Below are positions 8,170-16,136 of a stretch of 64,000 nt of DNA, piece by piece. The notes beneath the pieces are model-generated. The model saw nothing but the letters and a program-made list of their open reading frames with translations. It ran no database searches and was not told the origin of the DNA. Numbering within the stretch: the stretch's first letter is position 1; the number at the start of each line of letters is the position of its first letter. A program made the position numbers and the translations under genes. The stretch is from the NCBI GenBank assembly GCA_947623505.1, contig CANQGT010000001.1:62001-126000 (forward strand), read 5' to 3'. The DNA comes from an uncultured Clostridia bacterium (GTDB taxonomy: Bacteria; Bacillota; Clostridia; Oscillospirales; Acutalibacteraceae).

Positions 8170-10271
8170 TATTCCTCTCCGCTCTTTTTCTTTCTCGGAG
8201 CAGGCTTTGTAAATCCGCAGCCCTCCTTATCGGGGCAGTAGAGCACGTTGCCCTTTCTTTTAAAGAGGGATTTTCCGCATTTTGGGCAAACCTCGTCGCT
8301 CGGCGCGTCCCAAGTGCTGAAATTGCATTTCGGATAATTTGAGCATCCGTAAAACGAGGTGCCGCGCTTAGTCTTCTTTTCTATTACCTCGCCGCCGCAT
8401 TCCGGACATTTTGCCGTTGTTTTGAAAACGAGCGGCTTTGTGTTCTTACATTCGGGATACCCGGGGCAGGCAAGGAATTTACCGAATCTGCCCACCTTGA
8501 CGACCATTTTTCTGCCGCATTTTTCGCATATCTCGTCTGTTTCTTCTTCCTTAAGTCTGATTTTTACGCCCTGCATTTCCTTTTTCGCACGCTCAAGCGG
8601 AGCCTCAAATTCATCGTAATAAAGGCGTATCATATCGACGTAATTTTCACTGCCGTCGTCGATCCTGTCAAGGTCGTTCTCCATTTTGGAGGTGTATTTT
8701 ACATCGACGATATTGGGTATTTTATCCTTGAGCAAATTTGTTACCGCCTCGCCGAGCTCGGTAGGCACAAACTGCTTACCCTCCCTCTTTATATATTCGC
8801 GCGAAAGTATGGTTGAAGTTATTGTAACATAGGTTGACGGCCTTCCGACGCCGTTTTCCTCAAGTGCCTTGGTAAGGCTCGCCTCCGTGTATCTTGACGG
8901 CGGCTGCGTGAAATGCTGATTTCCGAGTATGGATTTGAGCTTCAGTATATCGCCCTTGGCAAGCTCGGGGAGCGGAGCCTCGGAATCTGCGCCGCCGTCG
9001 TCTTTCAGCTCCTCGTAAAGAGCGGTAAAGCCGTCAAATTTAACGGTATAACCCGTTGCGACAAAGATATATTCCCCTGCCGCGATCTCGGCCTTGACCG
9101 TTTCCTGTAGGCAGCTCTCCATAAGCGATGCGATAAAGCGTTCCCATACCAGCTTGTAAATCTTGAATTGATCAGAAGTCAGAGAGGCTTTTACGGATTC
9201 CGGAGTTACGTTTGGCATTGTGGGGCGGATAGCCTCGTGCCCGTCCTGAATATTTCCCTTTGATTTATAATATCTCGGCGTTTTCGGAAGATATTTTTCG
9301 CCGTAGGTTTCACTGATATACTTATTTCCGGCGGCTCTCGCGTCCTCAGAAATACGCAGGGAATCCGTTCTCATATATGTGATAAGGCCGACCGTTCCGA
9401 GCCCGTTTACATCGACTCCCTCATACAGCTCCTGAGCCGCTTTCATCGTTCTCTTCGCCTGAAAAGAGAGCCTGCGCGACGCTTCCTGCTGAAGCGTTGA
9501 CGTTGTAAAGGGAGGGGTGGGATTTTTCTTTCTTGTTCCTTTTTTGATGGAAGCCACTTCATACTGCGCGTTTTCAAGTTCGGCAAGCACAGCGTCGCTC
9601 TGCTCCTTGTTCGTGATTTTCAGCTTTTTGCCGTTTTTGGAATAAACGGCGGCGGAAAACACCTTTTTCCCGGGAGGATTCGTAAATTTCGCGTCGATCG
9701 ACCAGTATTCCTGCGGAACGAAAGCGCGGATCTCCTCCTCCCTGTCAACTATCAAACGCAGAGCAACGGACTGAACGCGCCCTGCCGACAGCCCGCGCCT
9801 TATCTTGTGGCTGATGAACGGAGAAAGCTTATAACCGATAAGACGGTCAAGAATACGCCTTGCCTGTTGGGCATCCACCAAGTCTATATCTATCGAGCGC
9901 GGCTGAGACATACCCTCGGTAACGCCGTGCTTTGTTATCTCGTTAAAGGTTACTCTGTTTTTATCGTTAAGATCAAGCCCGAGCAGTGTTGCGAGATGCC
10001 AGCTTATCGCCTCGCCCTCTCTGTCGGGGTCGGTGGCAAGATAGACGTAATCCGAAGAATCGGCTTTCTTTTTCAGATTTTTTACAAATTCCGCTTTGCC
10101 CTGAATAACTTCGTATTTGGGGGCAAAATCGTTTTCTATATCAACGGATAGGCGCTCCGCCGGAAGATCGCGGACGTGCCCCATAGAAGCGACAACGTCA
10201 TAGCCTTTTCCGAGATATCCTTTGATGTTTTTTGCCTTTGCGGGCGATTCTACAATAACAAGTTTTGACAT
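8169..10271 (-). CDS. topA: DNA topoisomerase I (type IA)
   Basis: Relaxes negative supercoils. 700 residues. The N-terminal TOPRIM domain has E8 in VIVESPAKAKNI and the acidic triad DPDRE at 81-85; the active-site tyrosine is Y299 in GLITYMRTDS. Three C-terminal zinc-ribbon units are visible (CEKCGRK...CPGYPEC, CPECGGE...CSNYPKC, CPKCGKS...CPDKEGC), followed by a short basic tail. It begins 18 bp after dprA and shares its stop with the trmFO start. Confidence 0.98.
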   Translation of the reverse strand: MSKLVIVESPAKAKNIKGYLGKGYDVVASMGHVRDLPAERLSVDIENDFAPKYEVIQGKAEFVKNLKKKADSSDYVYLATDPDREGEAISWHLATLLGLDLNDKNRVTFNEITKHGVTEGMSQPRSIDIDLVDAQQARRILDRLIGYKLSPFISHKIRRGLSAGRVQSVALRLIVDREEEIRAFVPQEYWSIDAKFTNPPGKKVFSAAVYSKNGKKLKITNKEQSDAVLAELENAQYEVASIKKGTRKKNPTPPFTTSTLQQEASRRLSFQAKRTMKAAQELYEGVDVNGLGTVGLITYMRTDSLRISEDARAAGNKYISETYGEKYLPKTPRYYKSKGNIQDGHEAIRPTMPNVTPESVKASLTSDQFKIYKLVWERFIASLMESCLQETVKAEIAAGEYIFVATGYTVKFDGFTALYEELKDDGGADSEAPLPELAKGDILKLKSILGNQHFTQPPSRYTEASLTKALEENGVGRPSTYVTITSTILSREYIKREGKQFVPTELGEAVTNLLKDKIPNIVDVKYTSKMENDLDRIDDGSENYVDMIRLYYDEFEAPLERAKKEMQGVKIRLKEEETDEICEKCGRKMVVKVGRFGKFLACPGYPECKNTKPLVFKTTAKCPECGGEVIEKKTKRGTSFYGCSNYPKCNFSTWDAPSDEVCPKCGKSLFKRKGNVLYCPDKEGCGFTKPAPRKKKSGEE

Positions 10272-10289
10272 ACTGTTTTTTTATTCCTT

Positions 10290-11495
10290 TCAGGAGCGTT
10301 TGTATCTTTTGCCTCCGGCGCTCTGAGCGAGATCCGCTATTTCAAGCGCCGTAAGCGCGCTCAGCACCGCCGAAACAGGCATTGCGCATTTTTCGGTAAT
10401 AATATCTATATGCTGAAAACTCTCGGTTAAAACTCCGTAAACCGTTTTGCAGCTTTCGCTGAGACCGAAAAGCGCTTTTTCGCGTTTTTCTATCTTTTGC
10501 CTGCCCTCTTCGAGCCTTTCAAAGGATAGCTTATCTTCCGCCGCGCCTGCGATATTCGCGTTTTTATCCGCCGTTTCCTCCATAAGTTCGTTTACGGTTT
10601 TCACTTTCGACATATCGATTTTGAATCTTTCGGCATACGGAAAAAGCAGGTCGGCCGGTTTTAACGCAATCGTCGCGCCGTCCTCGATAAGCTTGTTTGT
10701 GCCCGCATAATCGGGCGAAAGTATCGAACACGGAACGGCAAAAACGTCTCTGCCCTGCTCAAGCGCAAATTCCGCCGTTATGAGACTGCCGCTTTTGACT
10801 CCGGCCTCAACAACGAGAACGCCGAGCGAAAGCGCGCTGATGAGCCTGTTTCTAAGCGGAAAAGTATATTTGGTAGCCGGGGTGAACGGAGGAAATTCCG
10901 TTACAAGAGCTCCGCCGTTTTTTATCGCGTTTCGCAACGGCCTGTTCGCCGCGAGATAATTTGTTCCGAATCCGCAGCCGAGCACCGCAACGGTTTTGCC
11001 GTTGACGCTCAAAGCGCCTCGGTGCGCCGCGGAATCAACCCCGAGAGCGCCGCCGGAAACGACCACCGCGCCGCAGCGGGCAACTCCGCCGCTCATAAGC
11101 CCGGTGACCTTAACGGCGTATTCGCTTGCCCTTCGTGTGCCAACTATACCCAAAACAACTCTTGAGTCTATATCGGGGAGCTCACCGTCAACATACAGCA
11201 CGGCGGGCGGATTCACAATCTCCCGCAGCCTTTGGGGATAGCGGTCGTCGTCGTAATCTATTATCTGCCAGCCGTTTCGCTCACAAAGCCGCGCCATATT
11301 CTCCGCATCGGAAAGCTTTGCCTTTTCAAGCCTTGAAATCTGCTTCGAGACAAGAGCGGGGCTCATTTTCCATTCAAGAATATTTGAATCGTAAAGCGCC
11401 TTTACACCGCCGAAATCCTTAATTATCTCTTTGAAAAAGGCTCCCTCGCCCAATGCCTTTTGCAGCCAAAGCCAATAAACAGCGTTTTTACTCAT
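10290..11495 (-). CDS. dprA: DNA processing protein DprA (Smf)
   Basis: Binds single-stranded DNA and loads RecA during natural transformation; it is also widespread in non-competent bacteria. 401 residues. The Rossmann-like core begins at VVLGIVGTRRAS and contains the SGGALGVDSAAHRGAL segment. The C-terminal quarter (from about residue 330) ends in a winged-helix-like DprA domain containing LSALTALEIADL. It overlaps the upstream RNA methyltransferase by 4 bp and precedes topA. Confidence 0.95.
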   Translation of the reverse strand: MSKNAVYWLWLQKALGEGAFFKEIIKDFGGVKALYDSNILEWKMSPALVSKQISRLEKAKLSDAENMARLCERNGWQIIDYDDDRYPQRLREIVNPPAVLYVDGELPDIDSRVVLGIVGTRRASEYAVKVTGLMSGGVARCGAVVVSGGALGVDSAAHRGALSVNGKTVAVLGCGFGTNYLAANRPLRNAIKNGGALVTEFPPFTPATKYTFPLRNRLISALSLGVLVVEAGVKSGSLITAEFALEQGRDVFAVPCSILSPDYAGTNKLIEDGATIALKPADLLFPYAERFKIDMSKVKTVNELMEETADKNANIAGAAEDKLSFERLEEGRQKIEKREKALFGLSESCKTVYGVLTESFQHIDIITEKCAMPVSAVLSALTALEIADLAQSAGGKRYKRS

Positions 11496-12277
11496 TTATT
11501 TCCCCGCACCATTTCCCACATTATTATGGCGGCGGCCGTTGAAGCGTTCAGGCTTTCCGCCATTCCGGGCATATTTATCGTTATCAGCTTATCGGCGGCG
11601 TTTTTTACTTCATCGGAAACGCCGTTTGCCTCGTTGCCTATAACGCAGACGGAGGAATCGGAAAAACGCGTTTCGCAAACGCTTGACGCGCTGCGCGACG
11701 GCACCGCGGCGTAAACGGCAAATCCCTTTTCCTTTACGGCAATCAAATCCCGCTCAAGATTTTCGCTTTGAATAACGGGAAATCTCAGCGCGCTGCCCAT
11801 TGAGGCTCTAAGCGCTTTCTGATTGTAGACGTCGCAGCAGGAAAAGCAGATTGCCCCGTCTATGCCGAGAGCCTCCGCCGTTCTTATTATAGCGCCTAAG
11901 TTTGACGGATCCTGTACTCTGTCCAGCGCGATATACTTTTTGTTTTTCACGATTTCGGGGCGCTTTTCCGGCATTTCGCATACGCAGAAAACACCCTGAG
12001 TGTTTTTTGTATCGCTCAGCTTTTCGGCTGTTTCCTCAGAAATAAAATATGCGCTCCGCGCCGTTTTAACCATTTTTTTAAACTGCTCGGGATATTTTTC
12101 CGCGGCCTTTTCCGTAATAAAAAAATGAGTTACGGCAATTTCCGAATTTAAAGCATCAAAACAGAGCCTTGCGCCCTCAAGAGCAAATTTTCTTTCAATC
12201 CGCCTTGCCCTGTGAGAATCGAAAAGCCTTTTTGAATACTTTATCAGACTGTTATTTTTGCCTGTTATCTTTTCCAT
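11492..12277 (-). CDS. TrmH/SpoU-family rRNA or tRNA 2'-O-methyltransferase
   Basis: SPOUT-class RNA methyltransferase that adds a methyl group to a ribose 2'-hydroxyl. 261 residues. An N-terminal substrate-binding domain (about 1-95) precedes the catalytic domain with motif 1 DRVQDPSNLGAIIRTAEALG, motif 2 VIGNEANGVS and motif 3 INMPGMAESLNASTAAAI. These match the RlmB/TrmH/YsgA group; the exact target nucleotide cannot be read from sequence. It is the first gene of the unit running through dprA and topA to smc-ftsY, with a sigma-A-like promoter at 12310-12338. Confidence 0.9.
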   Translation of the reverse strand: MEKITGKNNSLIKYSKRLFDSHRARRIERKFALEGARLCFDALNSEIAVTHFFITEKAAEKYPEQFKKMVKTARSAYFISEETAEKLSDTKNTQGVFCVCEMPEKRPEIVKNKKYIALDRVQDPSNLGAIIRTAEALGIDGAICFSCCDVYNQKALRASMGSALRFPVIQSENLERDLIAVKEKGFAVYAAVPSRSASSVCETRFSDSSVCVIGNEANGVSDEVKNAADKLITINMPGMAESLNASTAAAIIMWEMVRGNK

Positions 12278-12309
12278 ACGTTATTCCGGCATATTTTAAG
12301 ATATAAATT

Positions 12310-12338
12310 ATAATACATTATATGGTGAAAAAGTGCAA
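12310..12338 (-). promoter_or_regulatory. Sigma-A-type promoter for the trmH-dprA-topA-smc unit
   Basis: On the minus strand TTGCAC (12338-12333) and TATTAT (12315-12310) are separated by 17 bases, about 40 bp upstream of the methyltransferase ATG. The region is AT-rich, and GGAA precedes the start codon. Confidence 0.6.
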
Positions 12339-12351
12339 CACTAAAAAATAA

Positions 12352-12380
12352 AAAAGGCAAAGAATTTTTCTTTGCCTTTT
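12352..12380 (-). terminator. Intrinsic terminator after rplT
   Basis: Perfect 11-bp stem AAAAGGCAAAG/CTTTGCCTTTT with a 7-base loop, followed on the minus strand by a T-rich run. It lies 11 bp after the rplT stop, closing the infC-rpmI-rplT operon. Confidence 0.85.
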
Positions 12381-12391
12381 AAAACACTCTT

Positions 12392-12745
12392 TTAAAGCGC
12401 CGATTTTGCGGTTTCAACAAGGGAAGAAAAGCCCTGAGCGTCCGCAACCGCTATTTCGGCGAGCATTTTTCTGTTGAGCTCGACGCCGGCCTTTTTAAGA
12501 CCGTTCATAAAGGTTGAATAATTCATACCGTTTGCCTTGCACGCGGCCGAAATACGGCTTATCCAAAGACGGCGAAATTCTCTTTTCTTCTGCTTTCTGC
12601 CGATGTAGGCATACTGGCCGCTTTTCATAACCGCCTGCTTAGCGGTTTTGAAAAGATTATGCTTGCTGCCGTAATAACCCTTGGCAGCCTTTAAAACTTT
12701 CTTTCTTCTTTTGCGGGTGGCCAAAGCGCCCTTTATTCTTGCCAT
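12392..12745 (-). CDS. rplT: 50S ribosomal protein L20
   Basis: Binds 23S rRNA early in large-subunit assembly and, in Firmicutes, represses its own operon by binding the infC leader. 117 residues. It begins [19 protein letters not shown] and carries the conserved [20 protein letters not shown] and [18 protein letters not shown] segments. Last gene of the infC operon, with a strong terminator just behind it. Confidence 0.99.
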   Translation of the reverse strand: MARIKGALATRKRRKKVLKAAKGYYGSKHNLFKTAKQAVMKSGQYAYIGRKQKKREFRRLWISRISAACKANGMNYSTFMNGLKKAGVELNRKMLAEIAVADAQGFSSLVETAKSAL

Positions 12746-12795
12746 AACTTAAATACCTCCGATAATAATAGTTTCCTTACAGTGCCGCCGGCAAT

Positions 12796-12993
12796 TTATT
12801 TGTAAGGAATAAGTCTCTTCATCTGCTTCTGATTCGTTACATCGCCGACAGCGGTTTTGCGCAGATTTCTCTTGCGCTTTGTGGATTTTTTCGTAAGAAT
12901 GTGTGAGGTGTAAGCATGAGCGCGCTTAACCTTGCCGCTTTTCGTTTTTTTGAAACGCTTTTTCGCGCCTGTGTGTGTTTTGATTTTAGGCAT
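12796..12993 (-). CDS. rpmI: 50S ribosomal protein L35
   Basis: 65-residue ribosomal protein beginning [20 protein letters not shown] and ending QMKRLIPYK. The start chosen is the ATG at 12993-12991, preceded by GGGAGGAATAATT. The open frame extends 23 codons further upstream, but those lie in the infC-rpmI gap and in infC and do not resemble L35. Middle gene of infC-rpmI-rplT. Confidence 0.99.
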   Translation of the reverse strand: MPKIKTHTGAKKRFKKTKSGKVKRAHAYTSHILTKKSTKRKRNLRKTAVGDVTNQKQMKRLIPYK

Positions 12994-13012
12994 AATTATT
13001 CCTCCCTGTGAT

Positions 13013-13531
13013 TTACTTACTTTGCTTGGACGACAGGAACATAAGTATCTGCCTTCCCTCAAGCTTGGGTGCCTTATCTACGCTGATGTCTTCTCCGAGC
13101 GCCGAGGCAAATCTTTCCATATTGCCTACGCCTATGTCGGAGTGAGCCATCTCGCGGCCGCGCAGTCGTATTGAGACCTTGAGTTTATCGCCCTTTGAAA
13201 GAAATTTCTTCGCCTGATTTACCTTTGTGTTGAAGTCGCCGGTATCAATATTCAAAGAAAGGCGTATTTCCTTGGTCTCTATCGTTTTCTGCTTTTTGCG
13301 GTTTTCCTTTTCACGCTTGGACTGCTCATAGCGGAATTTGCTGTAATCCATGATCTTAACGACGGGAGGCTTTGCCTGCGGAGCGATCTTAACAAGATCC
13401 ATCCCCCTCTTTTCAGCCTCACTCTGAGCGTCTTTCGCGCTCATAATTCCGAGCTGCTCTCCGTCTGCGGTTATAACACGAACTTCCTTATCCCTGATTT
13501 CGCCGTTGAGCTGCGGAGCTTCCTTGCTGAT
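13013..13531 (-). CDS. infC: Translation initiation factor IF-3, probable AUC start
   Basis: Prevents premature subunit joining and proofreads the start codon-initiator tRNA pair. From the start chosen it is 172 residues, with the N-domain segment [13 protein letters not shown], a basic linker ([19 protein letters not shown]) and the C-domain [20 protein letters not shown]. The only usual codon available is a GTG at 13540, but it overlaps the ribosome binding site AAGGGG. The codon ATC at 13531-13529 sits 8 bases after AAGGGG and gives a start matching clostridial IF-3 (SKE...). IF-3 genes commonly use AUU/AUA/AUC starts, through which IF-3 limits its own synthesis. Confidence 0.95.
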   Translation of the reverse strand: MSKEAPQLNGEIRDKEVRVITADGEQLGIMSAKDAQSEAEKRGMDLVKIAPQAKPPVVKIMDYSKFRYEQSKREKENRKKQKTIETKEIRLSLNIDTGDFNTKVNQAKKFLSKGDKLKVSIRLRGREMAHSDIGVGNMERFASALGEDISVDKAPKLEGRQILMFLSSKQSK

Positions 13532-13559
13532 AAAAAACACCCCTTAAAAAAGTTTAAAA

Positions 13560-13582
13560 GCGCGAACACAAAATGCCCGCAC
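13560..13582 (-). promoter_or_regulatory. Leader hairpin/attenuator before infC (probable L20 leader)
   Basis: On the minus strand GTGCGGGC and GTTCGCGC can form an 8-bp stem (three G-U pairs) with a 7-base loop, followed by TTTTAAACTTTTTT immediately before the infC ribosome binding site. This has the form of an intrinsic terminator inside the leader. Firmicute infC operons are known to carry L20-controlled leaders at this position; assignment here is by position and shape. Confidence 0.6.
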
Positions 13583-13665
13583 TTCAACCCTTTGATAATT
13601 GAATATTTCCCTTTTTGCCTGCGCTAAAGGAGAGAACGAGCCGTGTTCTTCTTTATTGTGAGATT

Positions 13666-13694
13666 ATATTAGCATAGGAAAAAGCGTTTGTCAA
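13666..13694 (-). promoter_or_regulatory. Promoter of infC-rpmI-rplT
   Basis: Consensus TTGACA (13694-13689), 17-base spacer, and extended -10 TGCTAATAT with TAATAT at 13671-13666. The -35 hexamer overlaps the folA stop codon. The implied leader to infC is about 125 bases. Confidence 0.8.
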
Positions 13695-14170
13695 CACTTT
13701 TTTGTATAAAGAACGTGGCTGTATTCCACGCCGTCCTCGCACTGCTGCGAAAGCACGCGCCTGTTCCATAGCGATTTATCGAATTTCGGGAAAAAAGCGT
13801 CCGCGTCGCCGCATTCGGCGTTTATCTCTGTGAGGTAAATCCTATCCGCGTATTCCAAAAATTCGGAATAAATCGCTCCTCCGCCTATAACAAACACATC
13901 GTCGTTTTCGCAGAGCTTTAACGCTTCGGAGACGCTTTTGCACACCTCGGCGCCCAACGCCTTATAACCGGCGTTGCGAGTTATAACTACGTTTCGCCTG
14001 CCCGGCAGGGCCTTTGGCAGGGATTCAAAAGTTTTTCTGCCCATAACAACGGTGCGGCCCATAGTGGTTTCCTTAAAAAATTTCATATCCCCGCGCAGGC
14101 GGAAAACGAGTTCGTTTTTTCTGCCTATCTCATTGTTTTTGCCGACGGCGGCTATCATTGAAACGCTCAT
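13691..14170 (-). CDS. folA: Dihydrofolate reductase
   Basis: NADPH-dependent reduction of dihydrofolate to tetrahydrofolate; it regenerates the folate oxidised by thymidylate synthase, whose gene lies 8 bp upstream. 159 residues. Conserved segments are MIAAVGKNNEIGRKNELVF near the N-terminus, GDMKFFKETTMGRTVVMGRK, the VVITRN strand and the FVIGGGAIYSEFL dinucleotide loop. The usual LPW of the substrate loop is LVF here, as in some other clostridial enzymes. Its 3' end contains the -35 element of the infC promoter. Confidence 0.96.
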   Translation of the reverse strand: MSVSMIAAVGKNNEIGRKNELVFRLRGDMKFFKETTMGRTVVMGRKTFESLPKALPGRRNVVITRNAGYKALGAEVCKSVSEALKLCENDDVFVIGGGAIYSEFLEYADRIYLTEINAECGDADAFFPKFDKSLWNRRVLSQQCEDGVEYSHVLYTKKC

Positions 14171-14178
14171 AATTTCTC

Positions 14179-15081
14179 CTACTGAGCTATTGGAAAAGAT
14201 ATTTTTCCCATATGTTTATAATCTATCAGCTTTACGTCCGCGCAGTCGGCGCTGTTGTCAAAATCAAAAAAGTTTTTGACTTCGGGATTGAGCCAGAGCT
14301 TAGGAGCGGTCAGATCGCCCTGTTCGTCAAAACGGCAGAGCTGCTCCTTAATGCCGTCAATTTGATTTACATATATATGAGCGTCCTTTATACTCCAATC
14401 TACCGTGCCGGGCTCAAGGCCGCAAACCTGCGCCAGCATACAGAGCAAAACGGCATACTGCGTAACGTTGAACGGCAGACCGAGAGGCACGTCGCAGCTG
14501 CGCTGATGCACCCAGCAGTTGAGCTTTCCGGCCGTAACGTCCCATTCGCTGCTCCAGACGCAGCTTGGAAGCACGGCCGTGTCAAGATAATCGTCCTGCC
14601 ACAAGGTCATAAGCATACGCCTGTCCTCGGGGTGGTTTTTGAGCTTGTCTATAAGTTTTTGCGTCATTTGAAATTTTCTTACGATATATCCGTAGGCGGT
14701 GCCTATGGTATGGGCGTACTCTTTTCCGAAATTCTTATGAACGGCGGTTTTAACAAGTTTTCCATTCCCGTCCGGCAACATTTGCTCCGCGTTCCAAATT
14801 CCGTTTTCGTCGATTTCCCATTCGTTCCATATTTTCACGTTTCTGCTTTGCAGCCATCTTACGTCGTTTGACTGCGCCTGATATATCCAAAGCATTTCAA
14901 GCACCGCCTGCCTTATAAAAAGCTGCTTCGTCGTGAGAACGGGAAATTCCTCCGAAAGGTCAAAATGAAAATGATGAGACGGTATTTTTATCGAATCAAC
15001 GCCTGTTCTGTTTTCAACTCTTGTGCCCTCGTTAAGTATTTTTCGGCAAAGGCCGAGATAATCCTTATCCCACTGTGACAT
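14179..15081 (-). CDS. thyA: Thymidylate synthase (ThyA type)
   Basis: Methylates dUMP to dTMP with methylenetetrahydrofolate, leaving dihydrofolate for folA downstream. 300 residues. The folate/dUMP site segments QRSCDVPLGLPFNVTQYA and KDAHIYVNQID are clear. The catalytic cysteine is in LPSCVWSSEWDV, where the usual PCH is replaced by SCV; otherwise the core is conserved. Part of the pyk-mltG-thyA-folA unit, 17 bp after mltG. Confidence 0.95.
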   Translation of the reverse strand: MSQWDKDYLGLCRKILNEGTRVENRTGVDSIKIPSHHFHFDLSEEFPVLTTKQLFIRQAVLEMLWIYQAQSNDVRWLQSRNVKIWNEWEIDENGIWNAEQMLPDGNGKLVKTAVHKNFGKEYAHTIGTAYGYIVRKFQMTQKLIDKLKNHPEDRRMLMTLWQDDYLDTAVLPSCVWSSEWDVTAGKLNCWVHQRSCDVPLGLPFNVTQYAVLLCMLAQVCGLEPGTVDWSIKDAHIYVNQIDGIKEQLCRFDEQGDLTAPKLWLNPEVKNFFDFDNSADCADVKLIDYKHMGKISFPIAQ

Positions 15082-15098
15082 AAAAACTCATCCTTTCC

Positions 15099-16133
15099 TT
15101 ATCTGTGCCAAGGATACTGCTCCTTGAGCCTTTCAAACTCCTGCGCGCTTGAGGCGAAATGAAATTCGCCCTGCAAGTCGGAGAAAAAGTAAATATAATC
15201 CGTATCGGGGCAGTTGATCACCGCGTCCGTTATTTCCGTTCCCGAATTTGTTATAGGCCCTGCGGGAAGTGCGGGGCATCTGTAAGTGTAATAAGCGTCG
15301 TAAACGCTGCGGGAAAAGCCGTGATCGAGCAGGGCTTTGGCGTAATAATACGTTACGTCGCATTGCAGCTTTATGCCCCTGTTGATCCTGTTTACAAGGG
15401 CGGAAGCTATATTGGCGGCGCTTTCTTTGGTGAGCGCCTCCTCCTGAACTACGGAGCAAAGGGAGATAAACTCATAGAGCGACATACCTTTTTCTTTACA
15501 GTAATCGAGTATTTTTGAGCTGAGGCGGCTGTCGAACGCGTCGAGCATTTTTGATACAACATCTTTTGCGGGCGTGTTTTCGCCTAAATCATACGTGGCG
15601 GGGAAAAGAAAGCCCTCCAAAATAAAGCCGATGTTCTCTCTGTCCTGCGGAAAATCCTTAAGCCAATCGTAATCGTAGCCCTCGGTTACGGATACGGCGG
15701 CGTAAAAATCCTCGGAGGAGCATATATTGTTTTCCTCAAGCGTTTTGGCAATGTCAAAGACGTTATAGCCCTCAGGTATCGCCACCCTTACGGTTTTATG
15801 GCTTATATCGGGGTTTTGGAGCTTTTGCGCTATCTCCTCATAGCTCATTGCGGAATTAAGATAATATTCCCCGTTTATGTAGGTGAAATCGGGATAATGC
15901 CTGTCCATCCACATAGTCCAGACGGAATTGTCTATAACTATTTTGTTATTCATCAGCTTGTCAGCGATTTGGTATTCAAAATCGTTTTCATTTATTACAA
16001 GGGTATATTCCGTAGTCTCGCCCTTTTCCGAACCGTCTATATCGCTTTTTATTGCTGAGTATATCCAAACGCCCGCGGCTATGACCGAGGCGATTATAAC
16101 GACGGCGGCGATTATCCACGCTTTTTTCTTCAT
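15099..16133 (-). CDS. mltG: Endolytic murein transglycosylase MltG (YceG-like)
   Basis: Membrane-anchored enzyme thought to cleave nascent peptidoglycan strands and set their length. 344 residues. One transmembrane helix (about 6-26), then a LysM-like region (YEEIAQKLQNP) and the YceG domain with the catalytic-glutamate region SVVQEEALTKESAANIASAL, followed by LQCDVTYYYA and CPALPAGPITN, typical of the family. It starts 3 bp after the pyk stop, so the two are probably cotranscribed. Confidence 0.94.
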   Translation of the reverse strand: MKKKAWIIAAVVIIASVIAAGVWIYSAIKSDIDGSEKGETTEYTLVINENDFEYQIADKLMNNKIVIDNSVWTMWMDRHYPDFTYINGEYYLNSAMSYEEIAQKLQNPDISHKTVRVAIPEGYNVFDIAKTLEENNICSSEDFYAAVSVTEGYDYDWLKDFPQDRENIGFILEGFLFPATYDLGENTPAKDVVSKMLDAFDSRLSSKILDYCKEKGMSLYEFISLCSVVQEEALTKESAANIASALVNRINRGIKLQCDVTYYYAKALLDHGFSRSVYDAYYTYRCPALPAGPITNSGTEITDAVINCPDTDYIYFFSDLQGEFHFASSAQEFERLKEQYPWHR

Positions 16134-16136
16134 ATT

